Part shown: positions 1-9,144 of the stretch, piece after piece | Position numbering within the stretch: position 1 is the stretch's first letter | How the letters are laid out: every line of letters begins with the position of its first letter | DNA from: Actinomadura pelletieri DSM 43383 | Lineage (GTDB): Bacteria > Actinomycetota > Actinomycetes > Streptosporangiales > Streptosporangiaceae | Assembly (NCBI RefSeq): GCF_003634705.1 | Contig: NZ_RBWU01000004.1 | Span: 496,001-560,000 of the forward strand | DNA length: 64,000 nucleotides | Direction of reading: 5' to 3' | Made by a program: the position numbers and the translations under genes | Notes under the pieces: model-generated | What the model saw: only the letters and a program-made list of their open reading frames with translations | What the model was told of the DNA's origin: nothing | Database searches by the model: none

Positions 1-229
1 GGTACAGCTCGGCGGTGCGGCCGGGCATCCCCTCCCTGATGCCGTCCCGGACGACGAGCCCGGCCGCCTCCAGCCGCGCCAATAACTGCGAGGCGGTCGG
101 CTTGGAGATGCCGGTGAGGTCGGAGATCTGCGGGCGGGTCAGCGGCCCCCGGTCCAGCAGCGCCTCCAGCGCCGCGCGATCGTTGATCGCGCGCAGCAGG
201 CTGGGCGTCCCGGGGACGGGCACGGACAC
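1..229 (-). CDS. ROK-family transcriptional regulator, N-terminal part (cut by window edge)
   Basis: The gene starts at a GTG (229) and runs off the left edge, leaving about 76 residues. The visible part is a winged helix-turn-helix: residues LLRAINDRAALEALLDRG, then LTRPQISDLTGISKPTASQL, then a wing ending GRTAELY, which is the usual order in ROK repressors (HTH followed by a sugar-kinase-like domain, here outside the window). A GGAG Shine-Dalgarno lies 8 nt upstream of the GTG. ROK regulators normally sense a sugar or sugar phosphate; the ligand cannot be inferred from this piece. Confidence 0.75.
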   Translation of the reverse strand, partial: MSVPVPGTPSLLRAINDRAALEALLDRGPLTRPQISDLTGISKPTASQLLARLEAAGLVVRDGIREGMPGRTAELY

Positions 230-242
230 GTCGGCGGCTCCG

Positions 243-298
243 TTAAGAAGGTTTCCTAATCTGGAGGGAAAAGTAAGGACTCTTAACGGTTACGTCAA
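243..298 (-). promoter_or_regulatory. Promoter and possible autoregulatory operator of the ROK gene
   Basis: On the minus strand a TTGACG box (298-293) and a TACTTT box (275-270) are separated by exactly 17 nt. Between the -10 and the ROK start lies an imperfect palindrome TTAGGAAACCTTCTTAA (259-243), the size and position expected of a repressor site. The operator role is inferred. Confidence 0.5.
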
Positions 299-307
299 CA
301 CCCGGGC

Positions 308-847
308 TCAGGGGGCGGCGACGACGAAGGTGCAGTTTCCGAATCCGACCTCGTCGCCGGGCCGCACGCGCGCCGGGCCCGTCAACCGCCACCCGTTCAC
401 GCGCGTGCCGTTCATCGACCCCAGGTCAGAGATCATCCAGCCTTCGTCGGCGTGGTAGATCTCGGCGTGGAACCGCGAGACGGTGAGGTCGGTCAGGACG
501 AACTGGCAGCCGGGTGCGCGGCCGACGACGACGCGTTTCAGATCGGCCGGGGGCAGCGTGAACCGCGGCAGCCGCGGCGCCCGCCAGGCCGCCTCGAACC
601 GCGCTGTGACCTGCGACACCGAGGAGACGATCCCGGTCAGCCGGTTCAGCACGCGGTTGCCGGTCGGCAGGTCGTGCACGATGTCGGCCAGCTCCGCGCG
701 GCTGCGGGCGCGCAACACCTGGTCGACACGGCGCTCGAACGTCTCGTCCGACATCCGGCCCTCGGCGACCCGTTCGCCGAGGACGCGCAGCACCCGATCC
801 CGTTCCACGTCGGACGCTCTCACCGGGAACGAGGGCTGACCGTCCAT
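308..847 (-). CDS. DUF1707 and FHA domain protein
   Basis: 179 residues. The N-terminal 55 residues are a DUF1707 domain (RASDVERDRVLRVLGERVAEGRM, then ETFERRVDQVLRARSRAEL). The last 80 residues are an FHA domain with the conserved SRFHAEI and SDLGSMNGTRVNG stretches that bind phosphothreonine peptides. No membrane segment is visible, so it is probably a cytoplasmic phosphopeptide-binding adaptor working with Ser/Thr kinases. No kinase partner is adjacent. Confidence 0.85.
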   Translation of the reverse strand: MDGQPSFPVRASDVERDRVLRVLGERVAEGRMSDETFERRVDQVLRARSRAELADIVHDLPTGNRVLNRLTGIVSSVSQVTARFEAAWRAPRLPRFTLPPADLKRVVVGRAPGCQFVLTDLTVSRFHAEIYHADEGWMISDLGSMNGTRVNGWRLTGPARVRPGDEVGFGNCTFVVAAP

Positions 848-953
848 AGTCGTGAGTATCCAGTCCCCATCGTCGGCTGTCCAGAAATGGCCGTTCCCTC
901 GCTTGGACGCCGCGTCCGCCGCGAATGTTCGCGACGGGGGAGCCGCGGCCGGT

Positions 954-2027
954 TCAGCCGGTGAAGGACACCACGTCGGCGAGGACGCCGCCGTCCGGGG
1001 TCAGCCGCTCCGTGGACGGGCTGTCGTAGACGACCAGCAGACGGGTGCCCGGGCCCTCGTCCAGCACAGCGATGCCCTCGGCGTGGTCGTCGCCGTCGCC
1101 GTAGGGGAGGTCGCCCAGCACCTCCAGCTCGTCGGCGGTGACGATCTCGGCGGCGTCGGCCTTGGCGGCGCCCCGCCACCGCACGACCTGCACGGGGCCG
1201 TCCAGGTCCATGCTGGGGCCGGTGAGGACGAGCAGGTCGTCGCCGTGCGGGCACAGGTCGCGGATGCCGAGCCCGCGCAGGTCGAGGAAGTGGGTGCGGT
1301 ACAGCTCCTTGCCGTCGCCGACGGGCAGGGCCCGCAGTTTGCGTGGATCGTCCGGGTGGGTGCCGGGACGGATCTCCACCAGCACCGCCCAGCCGCGCAG
1401 CACCGGCCCGCGCAGCCCGATGTAGAGGCGGTCGTCGTGCGCGGCGACGCCCTCGATGTCGATGCCGTTGTCCTTGCTCGGAATGGACAGGAACGGCGCG
1501 AGGTGCGGGTCGTCGGCGAGCAGGTCGGTGAGGGAGTCCTCGTCCAGGCCGAGGACGGCGGCGGTGCGGTCCCCGTCCTCGGCGACGACGTGGGGGAGCC
1601 CGTCGTCACCGGTGACCAGCGGGAGCCGGACGAGGATGTAGCGGTTGTCCTCGCGGACGACGGTGGCCAGCCGCTTGCGGGACTTGGCGTCGCTCTGCCC
1701 CGGCTTGATCTTCTTGCGTTTGAGGCTGTGCGAGCCGACCGCCCACAGCCAGCCGTTGGCGCGTGCCAACCCCTCGATGTCGGCCTCCTCGTCGCGCCCG
1801 GCGGGCAGCGGGACGAGATCGGCGAGCGAGACCGTGGTCTGGGCGTCGTAGCCGGTGACATGCCCGTCGCCGTCCACGGCGGCGGTCAGCCGTTCGATGG
1901 TGGCCGTCTCGTCGCCCGCCACCCACAGGCAGCGGCCGTCCTGGCGCACGGCGGACAGGTTGGTGTGCGTCTCGGCCTCACGGCTCTCCACCCCGAAGTG
2001 CAGCGTGACCTGGCGTTCCACGATCAT
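954..2027 (-). CDS. DUF3616 domain protein
   Basis: 357 residues from ATG 2027. The hallmark is the stretch DIEGVAAHDDRLYIGLRGPV followed by LRGWAVLVEI, typical of DUF3616, a presumed beta-propeller with esterase/phytase-like blades; the C-terminal part repeats acidic loops (GDGDDHAEGIAVLDEG). No signal peptide is visible. The gene begins 25 nt after the P450 stop and follows it in the same direction, so the two are probably cotranscribed. Longer reading frames upstream only run into the P450 and are shadows. The biochemical role is unknown. Confidence 0.75.
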   Translation of the reverse strand: MIVERQVTLHFGVESREAETHTNLSAVRQDGRCLWVAGDETATIERLTAAVDGDGHVTGYDAQTTVSLADLVPLPAGRDEEADIEGLARANGWLWAVGSHSLKRKKIKPGQSDAKSRKRLATVVREDNRYILVRLPLVTGDDGLPHVVAEDGDRTAAVLGLDEDSLTDLLADDPHLAPFLSIPSKDNGIDIEGVAAHDDRLYIGLRGPVLRGWAVLVEIRPGTHPDDPRKLRALPVGDGKELYRTHFLDLRGLGIRDLCPHGDDLLVLTGPSMDLDGPVQVVRWRGAAKADAAEIVTADELEVLGDLPYGDGDDHAEGIAVLDEGPGTRLLVVYDSPSTERLTPDGGVLADVVSFTG

Positions 2028-2052
2028 TGGGGCATATTCCCATATGGGACGG

Positions 2053-3237
2053 TCACACGTCCCACCGGACGTGCAGGTATCGCGGCCTGCGGAACACCAG
2101 GCCGTGCGGGCGCGCCGGACGGGACGGGTCGAGCCGCAGCCCCGGCAGCCGGTCCAGCAGCGCGGTGACGGAGACCCGGGCCTCCAGCCTGGCGAGGTGG
2201 GCGCCGAAGCAGAAGTGCGGGCCGCGCGCGAACGCCAGATGGTCGGCGGCGTTGCGGCGCCGCACGTCGAAGCGGTCGGGGTCCGGGAACACGGTCGGGT
2301 CGCGGTTGGCGGCGGCGAGGGACACGCGGACGAGGTCGCCGGCGCGCACGGCCGTCCCGCCGATCTCGGTGTCGCGGGTGGCGTACCGGTCGACGACGGA
2401 CGCCGGCGGTTCCAGCCGCAGCGACTCCTCGATGGCGGCGGGCAGCAGGTCACGGTCGGCCAGCACGAGGCGGAGCTGGTCGGGATGCCCCAGCAGATGC
2501 AGCACCACGTTCGCGATCATGCCTTCGGTGGTGTCGATACCGCCGAACATCAGGATCGCGGCGTTCGCGACGACCTCGTCCGCGGTCAGCCCGGCCTCGT
2601 CCCGGGCGGCGTGGGCGAGCAGCGATCCGGGCCGGGACGCGCCGATCGCGTCCTGGACGGCCGCGCGGAGCAGCCGGTACGCCGCGTCGGCGCCGGCCGG
2701 CGCGGTTTCGCCCGCCGTGATCGCGGAGACGGCCTCGACGAACGCCCCGTACCAGGATCGGACGGTCGCGGCGTCCACGTCCTCCAGCCCCAAGGCCTCG
2801 GTGACGACGGCGACGGCCAGCGGTCCGGCGAGGTCGCCGCGCAGTTCGGCGCGGCCCGCCGGGGCGAGCCCGTCGACGAGCCGCGCGGCCTCGGCCTCGA
2901 CGAACGCGGTGAACCGTTCCCGGGTCGGGGCCGGTCGGAACGGGCGCGCGAACGGGTCGCGGTGGCGGGTGTGGGCGGGCCCGTCCAGCGACAGCATGCT
3001 CGGCCCGACGACCTGGGCGGTGGAGAAGCGCGGGTCGTCCACGGTGAACGCGTCCGCGTCCCGCATCACCTCCATCGCCAGGGGGCGGGAGGTGACCAGC
3101 CAGCCGCCGAGCGCGGGGAGCCAGGAGACCGGCTCGCTCGACCGCAGCCGCGCCAGGTGCGGGTGCGGGTCGTCCTCCAGGACGGTCGCCGTGACGGCCG
3201 CGCCGAGCGGGAACCGGTGGGTCGGGTCGCGGGTCAT
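2053..3237 (-). CDS. Cytochrome P450
   Basis: 394 residues, the normal length of a soluble bacterial class I P450. Visible motifs: I-helix GGIDTT (232-237, with Asp instead of the common acid/Thr pair context but the catalytic Thr present), ExxR at 271-274, and the heme loop FARGPHFCFG with ligand Cys343. No redox partner (ferredoxin or reductase) is adjacent. A TAGGGT box 7 nt before the ATG suggests a leaderless transcript of its own, although the gene also lies 63 nt behind kamA in the same orientation. The substrate cannot be told from sequence. Confidence 0.92.
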   Translation of the reverse strand: MTRDPTHRFPLGAAVTATVLEDDPHPHLARLRSSEPVSWLPALGGWLVTSRPLAMEVMRDADAFTVDDPRFSTAQVVGPSMLSLDGPAHTRHRDPFARPFRPAPTRERFTAFVEAEAARLVDGLAPAGRAELRGDLAGPLAVAVVTEALGLEDVDAATVRSWYGAFVEAVSAITAGETAPAGADAAYRLLRAAVQDAIGASRPGSLLAHAARDEAGLTADEVVANAAILMFGGIDTTEGMIANVVLHLLGHPDQLRLVLADRDLLPAAIEESLRLEPPASVVDRYATRDTEIGGTAVRAGDLVRVSLAAANRDPTVFPDPDRFDVRRRNAADHLAFARGPHFCFGAHLARLEARVSVTALLDRLPGLRLDPSRPARPHGLVFRRPRYLHVRWDV

Positions 3238-3300
3238 CTCTCCGACCCTAACCGCCGCTTGTGATCTACAATGTAAAGGCGCCGGCCGGTGGACGATCGA

Positions 3301-4686
3301 TCACGCGGCCGTCGCCTGCTCCCGCCACCACGCGCGACCCCGCTCCGGCAGCGTGTAGATCGGGTCGTGGTACTCGTACCGCCGGGTGAGGGCGTCCGGG
3401 TCGGCGGCCTCCAGGGCGGTGCGGTAGTTCTTCGTCCAGTAGGAGACGCCGCGTTCGCGGTCGTAGCCGGCGAGCTGGTGCACCCAGCGTTTGCCGACGT
3501 AGGGGACGTCGCACACGATCCGCGGGGTGGCGAAGCCGGGCAGGTAGCCCATGATCGCGTGCTGGAGTTCCTGCGCCTCCCAGACCGCCAGCCGCCAGTG
3601 CTCGCTGTAGGGGATCATGTCGCACATGTAGAGGTAGTACGGCATGATCGCGGCCTCGTCGAGCAGCGCGAACGACAGGTCGAGCAGGGCGGCGGGGGAG
3701 TCGTTCACCCCGCGCAGCAGCACCCCCTGGTTGCGGACGTCGCGGATGCCGGTGTCGAGCATCGCGCGGGCGGCCTTGGCGACCAGCGGCGTCACCGACC
3801 GGGCGGCGTTGACGTGGGTGTGGATGGCGATTTGGACGCCGCGTTGGTGCGCCGTGGCGGCGAGGCGTTCCATTCCGGCGCGGACGTCGTCCTGCAGCCA
3901 GTGCTGCGGCAGTCCCATGAGCGCCTTGCTGGCCAGGCGGATGTCGCGGATGTTCTCGATGTCCAGCAGGGACGCGACGAACGACTCCAGCCGGGGCCAG
4001 GGCATGTTGGCGACGTCGCCGCCGGACACGACGACGTCGCGGACGCCGGGGGTGCGGCGCAGGTAGTCGAGCATGGCGCCGAGCCGGTCCGGCGGCCTGG
4101 CGGTGAACCTGTGCTTGTCGACGTTGGCGGTGGAGTTGCCGACGAGGTCCATGCGGGTGCAGTGTCCGCAGTACTGCGGGCAGGTCGGCAGGATCTCGGC
4201 CAGCACCTTGGTGGGGTAGCGGTGGGTGAGCCCCTCCACCGCCCACATCTCGGCCTCGTGCAGCGAGTCGCGGGTCGCATAGGGGTGGGACGGCCAGTCG
4301 GTGCGCCGGTCGCTGAAGACCGGGAGCATGTAGCGGCGCACCGGGTCGGCGTGGAAGGCCTCGGTGGAGGAGACGTCCATGGTGTTGAGCATCTGCGGGG
4401 GCAGCAGCATCGACATCGTCGCGCGTTCGGCCTGGTCGCGTTCGAGGTCGGTGTAGAACGACTCGTCCAGCAGGTCGCCCATGACCTGGCGGAGCTGCCG
4501 CGTGTTCTTCACGCAGTGGGCGCGCTGCCACTGCGCCGACTCCCATTCGTCCCGGGTGACGTCCCGCCAGCCGGGCAGGCGCCGCCAGTCCGGTTCCTCC
4601 AGGGGCCGCCGCCGGTAGACGTACGGCTGCGCGGTCGCCTCGGACGGGACGGCGGCGTCCGGGTCCGGATGCAGAGCAGTGGCCAT
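3301..4686 (-). CDS. kamA: Lysine 2,3-aminomutase (KamA), radical SAM
   Basis: 461 residues from ATG 4686, which has a strong AGGAGAGGG ribosome site 6 nt upstream; longer frames upstream overlap kdd and are rejected. The radical-SAM cluster motif CxxxCxxC is Cys169, Cys173, Cys176 (TCPQYCGHCTR), followed by the VVVSGGDV and IAIHTHVNAARSVTP stretches of the aminomutase barrel and a C-terminal PYVGKRWVHQ segment that probably carries the PLP lysine. The enzyme uses SAM, a 4Fe-4S cluster and PLP to convert L-lysine to L-beta-lysine. It is divergent from kdd, which acts later in the same pathway. The wider family includes EpmB-like and glutamate aminomutases, but the presence of kdd, kamDE and kal supports the lysine role. 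Confidence 0.88.
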   Translation of the reverse strand: MATALHPDPDAAVPSEATAQPYVYRRRPLEEPDWRRLPGWRDVTRDEWESAQWQRAHCVKNTRQLRQVMGDLLDESFYTDLERDQAERATMSMLLPPQMLNTMDVSSTEAFHADPVRRYMLPVFSDRRTDWPSHPYATRDSLHEAEMWAVEGLTHRYPTKVLAEILPTCPQYCGHCTRMDLVGNSTANVDKHRFTARPPDRLGAMLDYLRRTPGVRDVVVSGGDVANMPWPRLESFVASLLDIENIRDIRLASKALMGLPQHWLQDDVRAGMERLAATAHQRGVQIAIHTHVNAARSVTPLVAKAARAMLDTGIRDVRNQGVLLRGVNDSPAALLDLSFALLDEAAIMPYYLYMCDMIPYSEHWRLAVWEAQELQHAIMGYLPGFATPRIVCDVPYVGKRWVHQLAGYDRERGVSYWTKNYRTALEAADPDALTRRYEYHDPIYTLPERGRAWWREQATAA

Positions 4687-4809
4687 CGTCGACCCTCTCC
4701 TCGCCTCACATGATCGCGTAAAACTCTTGTATATGGCCGACGGTACGGGAAGAATTTCGATGAAACCAGTAATGTTCGGAATATCTTTCGTGCATGAGGG
4801 GTGGGGGAG
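4687..4809. promoter_or_regulatory. Divergent kamA/kdd promoter region
   Basis: This 123-nt spacer is clearly AT-richer than its surroundings (for example TTGTATATGG and GGAATATCTTTCG) and is the only place for the two outward promoters. A CATATACAAG stretch is a possible -10 for kamA and AATATC for kdd; no convincing -35 or palindrome is visible. Confidence 0.4.
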
Positions 4810-5874
4810 ATGAGCGACGCGGACACGGCGGTGGGCCTGCACCGGGTACTGGAGCCGCCGGGCGTGCTGCCGCAGGCGGCGCTGCGGCTGGACACCGACC
4901 CACGGATCCGGCCGGACGAGGTCCGCGTCGCGGTCGAACGCCTCAACCTGGACGCCGCGTCCTTCCGGCAACTGCACACCGCGCACGGCGGTGACCCGGA
5001 CGCGATCCGCGCCGACGTGCTGCGGATCGTCGCCGAGCGCGGCAAGATGCACAACCCGGTGACCGGGTCGGGCGGCATGCTCGTCGGCGTCGTCGACGAG
5101 GCCGGACCGGACTCGCCGCTCGGCCTGCGCCGCGGCGACCGCGTCGCGACCCTGGTGTCCCTCACCCTCACGCCCCTCGCCATCACCGATGGGCTGGCCC
5201 GCTGGAACGGCCTGTCGGAGCAGGTGCCCGCCGAGGGCCACGCGATCCTGTTCGCCCGGTCCATCGCCGCCGTCCTGCCCGACGACCTGCCCGTGCCGCT
5301 CGCCCTCGCCGTGATGGACGTGTGCGGCGCCCCCGCCCTCACCCACCGGGTCGTCGCCTCCCATCGAGGGAGCCGCGCCGACGGGCCCGCCGTGGCCGTG
5401 CTGGGAGCCGCCGGGAAGAGCGGCTGCCTGTCACTGGCCGCGGCCCGCCGCGCCGGGGCGTCCCACCTGGTCGGGCTCGTGCCGACCGCCGAGGAGGAGG
5501 AACGGCTCGCCGCGTCCGGTCTCGCCGACACCGTCGTCCGCGCCGACGCCCGCGACCCCGTCGCCGTCGCCGCCGCGATCGGCGACGCCCACGACGGGCC
5601 CGTGGACGTCACCGTCGTGTGCGTGGACGTGCCGGGCTGCGAACACGGCGCGATCCTGGCGACCGCGCCCGGCGGCACCGTCGTGTTCTTCTCGATGGCG
5701 ACGTCGTTCTCCGCCGCCGCCCTCGGCGCCGAGGGCCTCGCCGCCGACGTGACGATGCTCATCGGGAACGGCTACGTGCCGGGGCACGCCGAGACGGCGT
5801 TGGACCTGGTGCGGTCGGAACCCGCCGTCCGCGCGTTGTTCACCTCCCGGACCGGGGACGATTCGGCAGAATGA
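4810..5874 (+). CDS. kdd: L-erythro-3,5-diaminohexanoate dehydrogenase (Kdd)
   Basis: 354 residues. It removes the 3-amino group of 3,5-diaminohexanoate oxidatively, giving 5-amino-3-oxohexanoate, with NAD(P). The N-terminal GLHRVLEPPGVLPQAA motif and the mid-protein HNPVTGSGGMLVG stretch are characteristic of Kdd, and a Rossmann motif AVLGAAGKSG lies near residue 200. ATG 4810 is preferred because GAGG sits 9 nt upstream; an in-frame GTG at 4801 would add three residues. It stands alone on the plus strand opposite kamA, while kamD-kamE-kal are at 22.1-25.0 kb. A Kce gene, the next step, is not visible in this window. Confidence 0.88.
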   Translation: MSDADTAVGLHRVLEPPGVLPQAALRLDTDPRIRPDEVRVAVERLNLDAASFRQLHTAHGGDPDAIRADVLRIVAERGKMHNPVTGSGGMLVGVVDEAGPDSPLGLRRGDRVATLVSLTLTPLAITDGLARWNGLSEQVPAEGHAILFARSIAAVLPDDLPVPLALAVMDVCGAPALTHRVVASHRGSRADGPAVAVLGAAGKSGCLSLAAARRAGASHLVGLVPTAEEEERLAASGLADTVVRADARDPVAVAAAIGDAHDGPVDVTVVCVDVPGCEHGAILATAPGGTVVFFSMATSFSAAALGAEGLAADVTMLIGNGYVPGHAETALDLVRSEPAVRALFTSRTGDDSAE

Positions 5875-5924
5875 CCGGCAATGCCCCGGGACGCGGCCGG
5901 GTATCGGAACACGAGGGAGACAGC

Positions 5925-7256
5925 ATGGGGAGCATCATCGAGGACCTGCGCGGGCGGGACCCGAAGGAACGCCAGGCGCAGATCGTCGACGTCCTCGTCG
6001 ACGCGTTCTCGGACCTGATGGAGCGCAGCCCCGCCGAGTTCCGCCGCCGCTTCCGGAAGATGGCCTCCGACCCGTTCGCGTTCTACCGGGGCAGCGCCTG
6101 CCTGTTCTACGCCGACGTCGTCCACGACGACGACCCGTGGGCCGACGAGCGCACTTCCCGCGTGTGGATCCAAGGCGACCTGCACGCGCAGAACTTCGGC
6201 ACCTACATGAACGACGACGGTGTCTTCGTCTTCGACGTCAACGACTACGACGAGGCCTACGTCGGGCACTTCACCTGGGACGTCAAGCGGCTCGTCGCGA
6301 GCGTGGCGCTGCTGGCCTGGCAGAAGGCGATCTCCGACGACGACATCCGCCGCCTCATCGAGACCTACGTCCGCGCCTACGTCGACCAGGTCCGCCGGTT
6401 CGCGGCGCACGAGGGCGACGAGCGGTTCGCGTTGACGCTCGACACCGCCGACGGGTACGTCCGCGACGTGCTGGTCGCCGCGATGGGCGGCACGCGGATC
6501 GGGCTGCTGGACGGCATGACGGTCGTGGACGGCTCCGAACGCCGGTTCCGCGACCGTCCCGGCGTCCGCCGCCTCGGCGACGACGAACGCGCCGCCGTCG
6601 AGGCCGCCTACCGCGAGTACCTGACCACCATCCCGGTCGACAAGCGCTTCGGCAGCCTCACCTACCAGGTCAAGGACATCGTCGGCGCCTCGGGGTTCGG
6701 CATCGGCTCGGCCGGGCTCTCGGCGTACAACATCCTGGTGGAGGGCAGCACCCAGGCCCTGGAGAACGACGTCGTCCTGTCGATGAAGCAGGGCAATGTC
6801 GCCGCCCCCAGCCGGGTCGTCGACGACCCCCGCATCCGCGAGTACTTCCGCGACCACGGCCACCGCACGGCCGTGTCCCGCCGCGCCCTGCAGGCCAACA
6901 GCGACCCGTGGCTCGGCCACACCCAGATCGACGGCGTCGGCTACGTCGTGCAGGAACTGTCCCCTTACGAGGAGGACCTCGACTGGAGCGGTCTCAGCGA
7001 GCCGGACGAGATGGTGTCGCTGCTGGACGACCTCGGCCGCGCCACCGCGAAGGTGCACTGCGTCTCGGACTCCGACTCCGACCACACCCTCGTCGGCTTT
7101 CAGGTCGAGGACGCCATCGACGCGGTCATCGGCCCGGACGAGTCACGGTTCGTCGAGGCCATGGTCGCGTTCGGCACCCGCTACGCCGAGATCGTCCGCG
7201 ATGACCACACCTACTTCGTCGACGCCTTCCGCAACCACCAGATCCCCGGACTGTAG
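5925..7256 (+). CDS. DUF2252 family protein
   Basis: 443 residues from ATG 5925, which has GAGGGAG six nt upstream. DUF2252 proteins have a degenerate aminoglycoside-phosphotransferase/kinase-like fold; visible family stretches are FYRGSACLFYADV, WIQGDLHAQNFGTY, VFDVNDYDEAYVG and the C-terminal AFGTRYAEIVRDDH. WIQGDLHAQNF resembles the kinase catalytic loop HGDLHxxN and FDVNDYDE the metal-binding acid loop. Substrate and physiological role are unknown. It is 50 nt behind kdd in the same direction and might be cotranscribed. Confidence 0.85.
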   Translation: MGSIIEDLRGRDPKERQAQIVDVLVDAFSDLMERSPAEFRRRFRKMASDPFAFYRGSACLFYADVVHDDDPWADERTSRVWIQGDLHAQNFGTYMNDDGVFVFDVNDYDEAYVGHFTWDVKRLVASVALLAWQKAISDDDIRRLIETYVRAYVDQVRRFAAHEGDERFALTLDTADGYVRDVLVAAMGGTRIGLLDGMTVVDGSERRFRDRPGVRRLGDDERAAVEAAYREYLTTIPVDKRFGSLTYQVKDIVGASGFGIGSAGLSAYNILVEGSTQALENDVVLSMKQGNVAAPSRVVDDPRIREYFRDHGHRTAVSRRALQANSDPWLGHTQIDGVGYVVQELSPYEEDLDWSGLSEPDEMVSLLDDLGRATAKVHCVSDSDSDHTLVGFQVEDAIDAVIGPDESRFVEAMVAFGTRYAEIVRDDHTYFVDAFRNHQIPGL

Positions 7257-7262
7257 AGAACA

Positions 7263-7303
7263 GGGCGGGCCCCACGCCCCGATCCCCGAGGCGGAGCCCG
7301 CCC
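7263..7303 (+). terminator. Probable terminator after DUF2252
   Basis: An 8-bp perfect stem GGGCGGGC/GCCCGCCC encloses a 25-nt GC-rich loop a few bases after the DUF2252 stop and before the convergent phosphatase gene. There is no T-run, as usual at this GC content. Confidence 0.5.
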
Positions 7304-7407
7304 CCTCACCCGGCCCTGTCGCCCCTCCGACATGTCAACACCGGACGCAGGCGTACCGCGAGCTCGAAGTGACGCGCCGACAGCGCACCCGGCGGGTCGG
7401 ACCGGGG

Positions 7408-9045
7408 TCAGGGTCGGGCCGCGCGGATCAGCAGCAGCGCGATGTCGTCGTGCCCGTGCTGGTCGGACAGCAGGTTCAGCACACCGTCGGCGGTCTCCTC
7501 CAGCGTGCCGGCATGGGAGGCGACCAGCGCGGACGCCAGCCGCGCTATGCCCTCGTCGACGTTGCGCCGACGGCTCTCGACCAGCCCGTCGGTGTAGAGG
7601 GCGAGGGTCGCGCCCGGCGGGATGGCCGCCGGAACCTGCTCGTACTCCGCCGGGTGCGCCTGGTCGGACACGCCGAGCGGAAGGCCGGACGGGACGGGGA
7701 AACGCCGGACCGTCCCGTCCGGAAGGGACAGCAGCGGCGGGGGATGACCGGCGCACGCCACCTCGCAATAGCGGGTCGCGGGGTCGCACACCAGGCACAG
7801 GCAGGTGGCGAACTGGGCGGCGTGCAGATCCTGCGCGATCGCGTCGAGGCGTTCCAGGACCACGGCGGGCGGGAAGCGGCAGGCCGCAAGCGTGCGCGCG
7901 GCGACCCGCAGCTGGCCCATCGCCGCGGCGGCGGTGACGCCGTGGCCGACCGAGTCGCCGATTACCACGGCGATCTGGCCGTCGGGCAGCGGCACCACGT
8001 CGTACCAGTCGCCGCCGACGCCGCTGCCCGCCGGCAGGTACCGGTGCGCGATCTCCAACTCGGGCGGCGCGGTGACCACGGCGGGGACCAGGCTCGCCTT
8101 CAACGCCGTGGCGGTGCGGTGCTCGCGGCGGTACAGGCAGGCGTTGTCGATGCACGTCGCGGTCTGCGCGGCGAGTTCGGCGGCCAGCGCGGCGTCGGCG
8201 GCGGCGAACGGTGGGCGGCCGCGTTTACGGCTGAACACCGCGAACCCGAGGGGGCGGCCCCGCGCCACCAGCGGGACCGCCAGCAGTGAGACATGGTCGA
8301 GAAGCCCGTCGATGAGGCGGCCCGTGCGGTGCGCGAGGGTGTCCTGGACGGCGGCGCCGCCGAACTCGACCATGCGCCCGGTGGCCAGGCACCGCGCGTA
8401 CGGCGTCGTCGGCGGGTAGACGATCACCTCGTTGACGGGGAACTCGCGGGCCCAGCCGCGCGGGTCGTCGTCGGCGAACACGATGGACAGGCGCCGCACG
8501 ACCACCGACCCGTCGACCTCGGCCGTGGGCCGGTCATCATCGGCGAGCAGCCGCTCCAGCACGTAGACGGCCCCGGCGTCGGCGAACCGGGGGACGGTGA
8601 CGGCGACGGCCTCCCGGGCCGTCAGGTGCAGTTCCAGGGAGGAGCCGATGCGGCGGCCGGCCTCGCTGAGCAGTTCCAACCGGCCCGCCCACGGCGGTGT
8701 CACGGTGAGCGCGACGGCGACGCCGCCGCCCTGAACGGTCATCGGTTCGCACGCCACCGACAGGCCCCCGTCCACCGCGGCGCCGTCGCCCGCGGGCGGC
8801 AGCGTCCCGGACCAGGGCCGCCCCTCGGCGGCGCGGCCGAGAGCGGCCATGAGCTGATCGGCGGTCGGCCCGCCCGGCGGCTCGCCGAACAGGTCGGCGA
8901 GCAGGTCGGTGACCGTGGCCCCGACCGCCTCGCCGGGGCCACGGCCGAACAGCCGCGCGGCGCCCTCGCTCCACCCGGTGATCCTGCCGTCCGAGGTCAG
9001 CAGGACGGTCACCGGCGCCGCCCGCGGCGGCGGTCGTTCGGACAT
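7408..9045 (-). CDS. PAS-GAF-PP2C (SpoIIE/RsbU-type) phosphatase
   Basis: 545 residues. Order: a PAS domain (about 8-110, TVLLTSDGRITGWSEGAARL), a GAF domain (about 130-330, LLSEAGRRIGSSLELHL to ELAAQTATCID) and a C-terminal SpoIIE-type PP2C domain (about 340-545) with GGDWYDVVPLPDG and IGDSVGHGVTAAAAMGQLR, where the first Asp residues hold the metals. This architecture dephosphorylates anti-sigma-factor antagonists in stress and development pathways of actinomycetes, in response to a small molecule or redox signal. No STAS or anti-sigma gene is adjacent, so it acts in trans. The PP2C loop has SVGHG instead of the more usual DVxGHG; Asp before the loop is retained. Confidence 0.88.
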   Translation of the reverse strand: MSERPPPRAAPVTVLLTSDGRITGWSEGAARLFGRGPGEAVGATVTDLLADLFGEPPGGPTADQLMAALGRAAEGRPWSGTLPPAGDGAAVDGGLSVACEPMTVQGGGVAVALTVTPPWAGRLELLSEAGRRIGSSLELHLTAREAVAVTVPRFADAGAVYVLERLLADDDRPTAEVDGSVVVRRLSIVFADDDPRGWAREFPVNEVIVYPPTTPYARCLATGRMVEFGGAAVQDTLAHRTGRLIDGLLDHVSLLAVPLVARGRPLGFAVFSRKRGRPPFAAADAALAAELAAQTATCIDNACLYRREHRTATALKASLVPAVVTAPPELEIAHRYLPAGSGVGGDWYDVVPLPDGQIAVVIGDSVGHGVTAAAAMGQLRVAARTLAACRFPPAVVLERLDAIAQDLHAAQFATCLCLVCDPATRYCEVACAGHPPPLLSLPDGTVRRFPVPSGLPLGVSDQAHPAEYEQVPAAIPPGATLALYTDGLVESRRRNVDEGIARLASALVASHAGTLEETADGVLNLLSDQHGHDDIALLLIRAARP

Positions 9046-9144
9046 CGGCGTTCACCGTTCCGTGGGCCGGGCCGGTCGCGCGGAACCGCGTTACGCTGAG
9101 ATCCCCGCGCGGACGGCGCCCCCCGGTCAGAGGGAGACGGATGC

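Noticed and set aside
4509..5762. Minus-strand frames extending kamA upstream across kdd
   Set aside because: Composition is typical of antisense high-GC frames, and kamA has a much better start at 4686 with a strong ribosome site.
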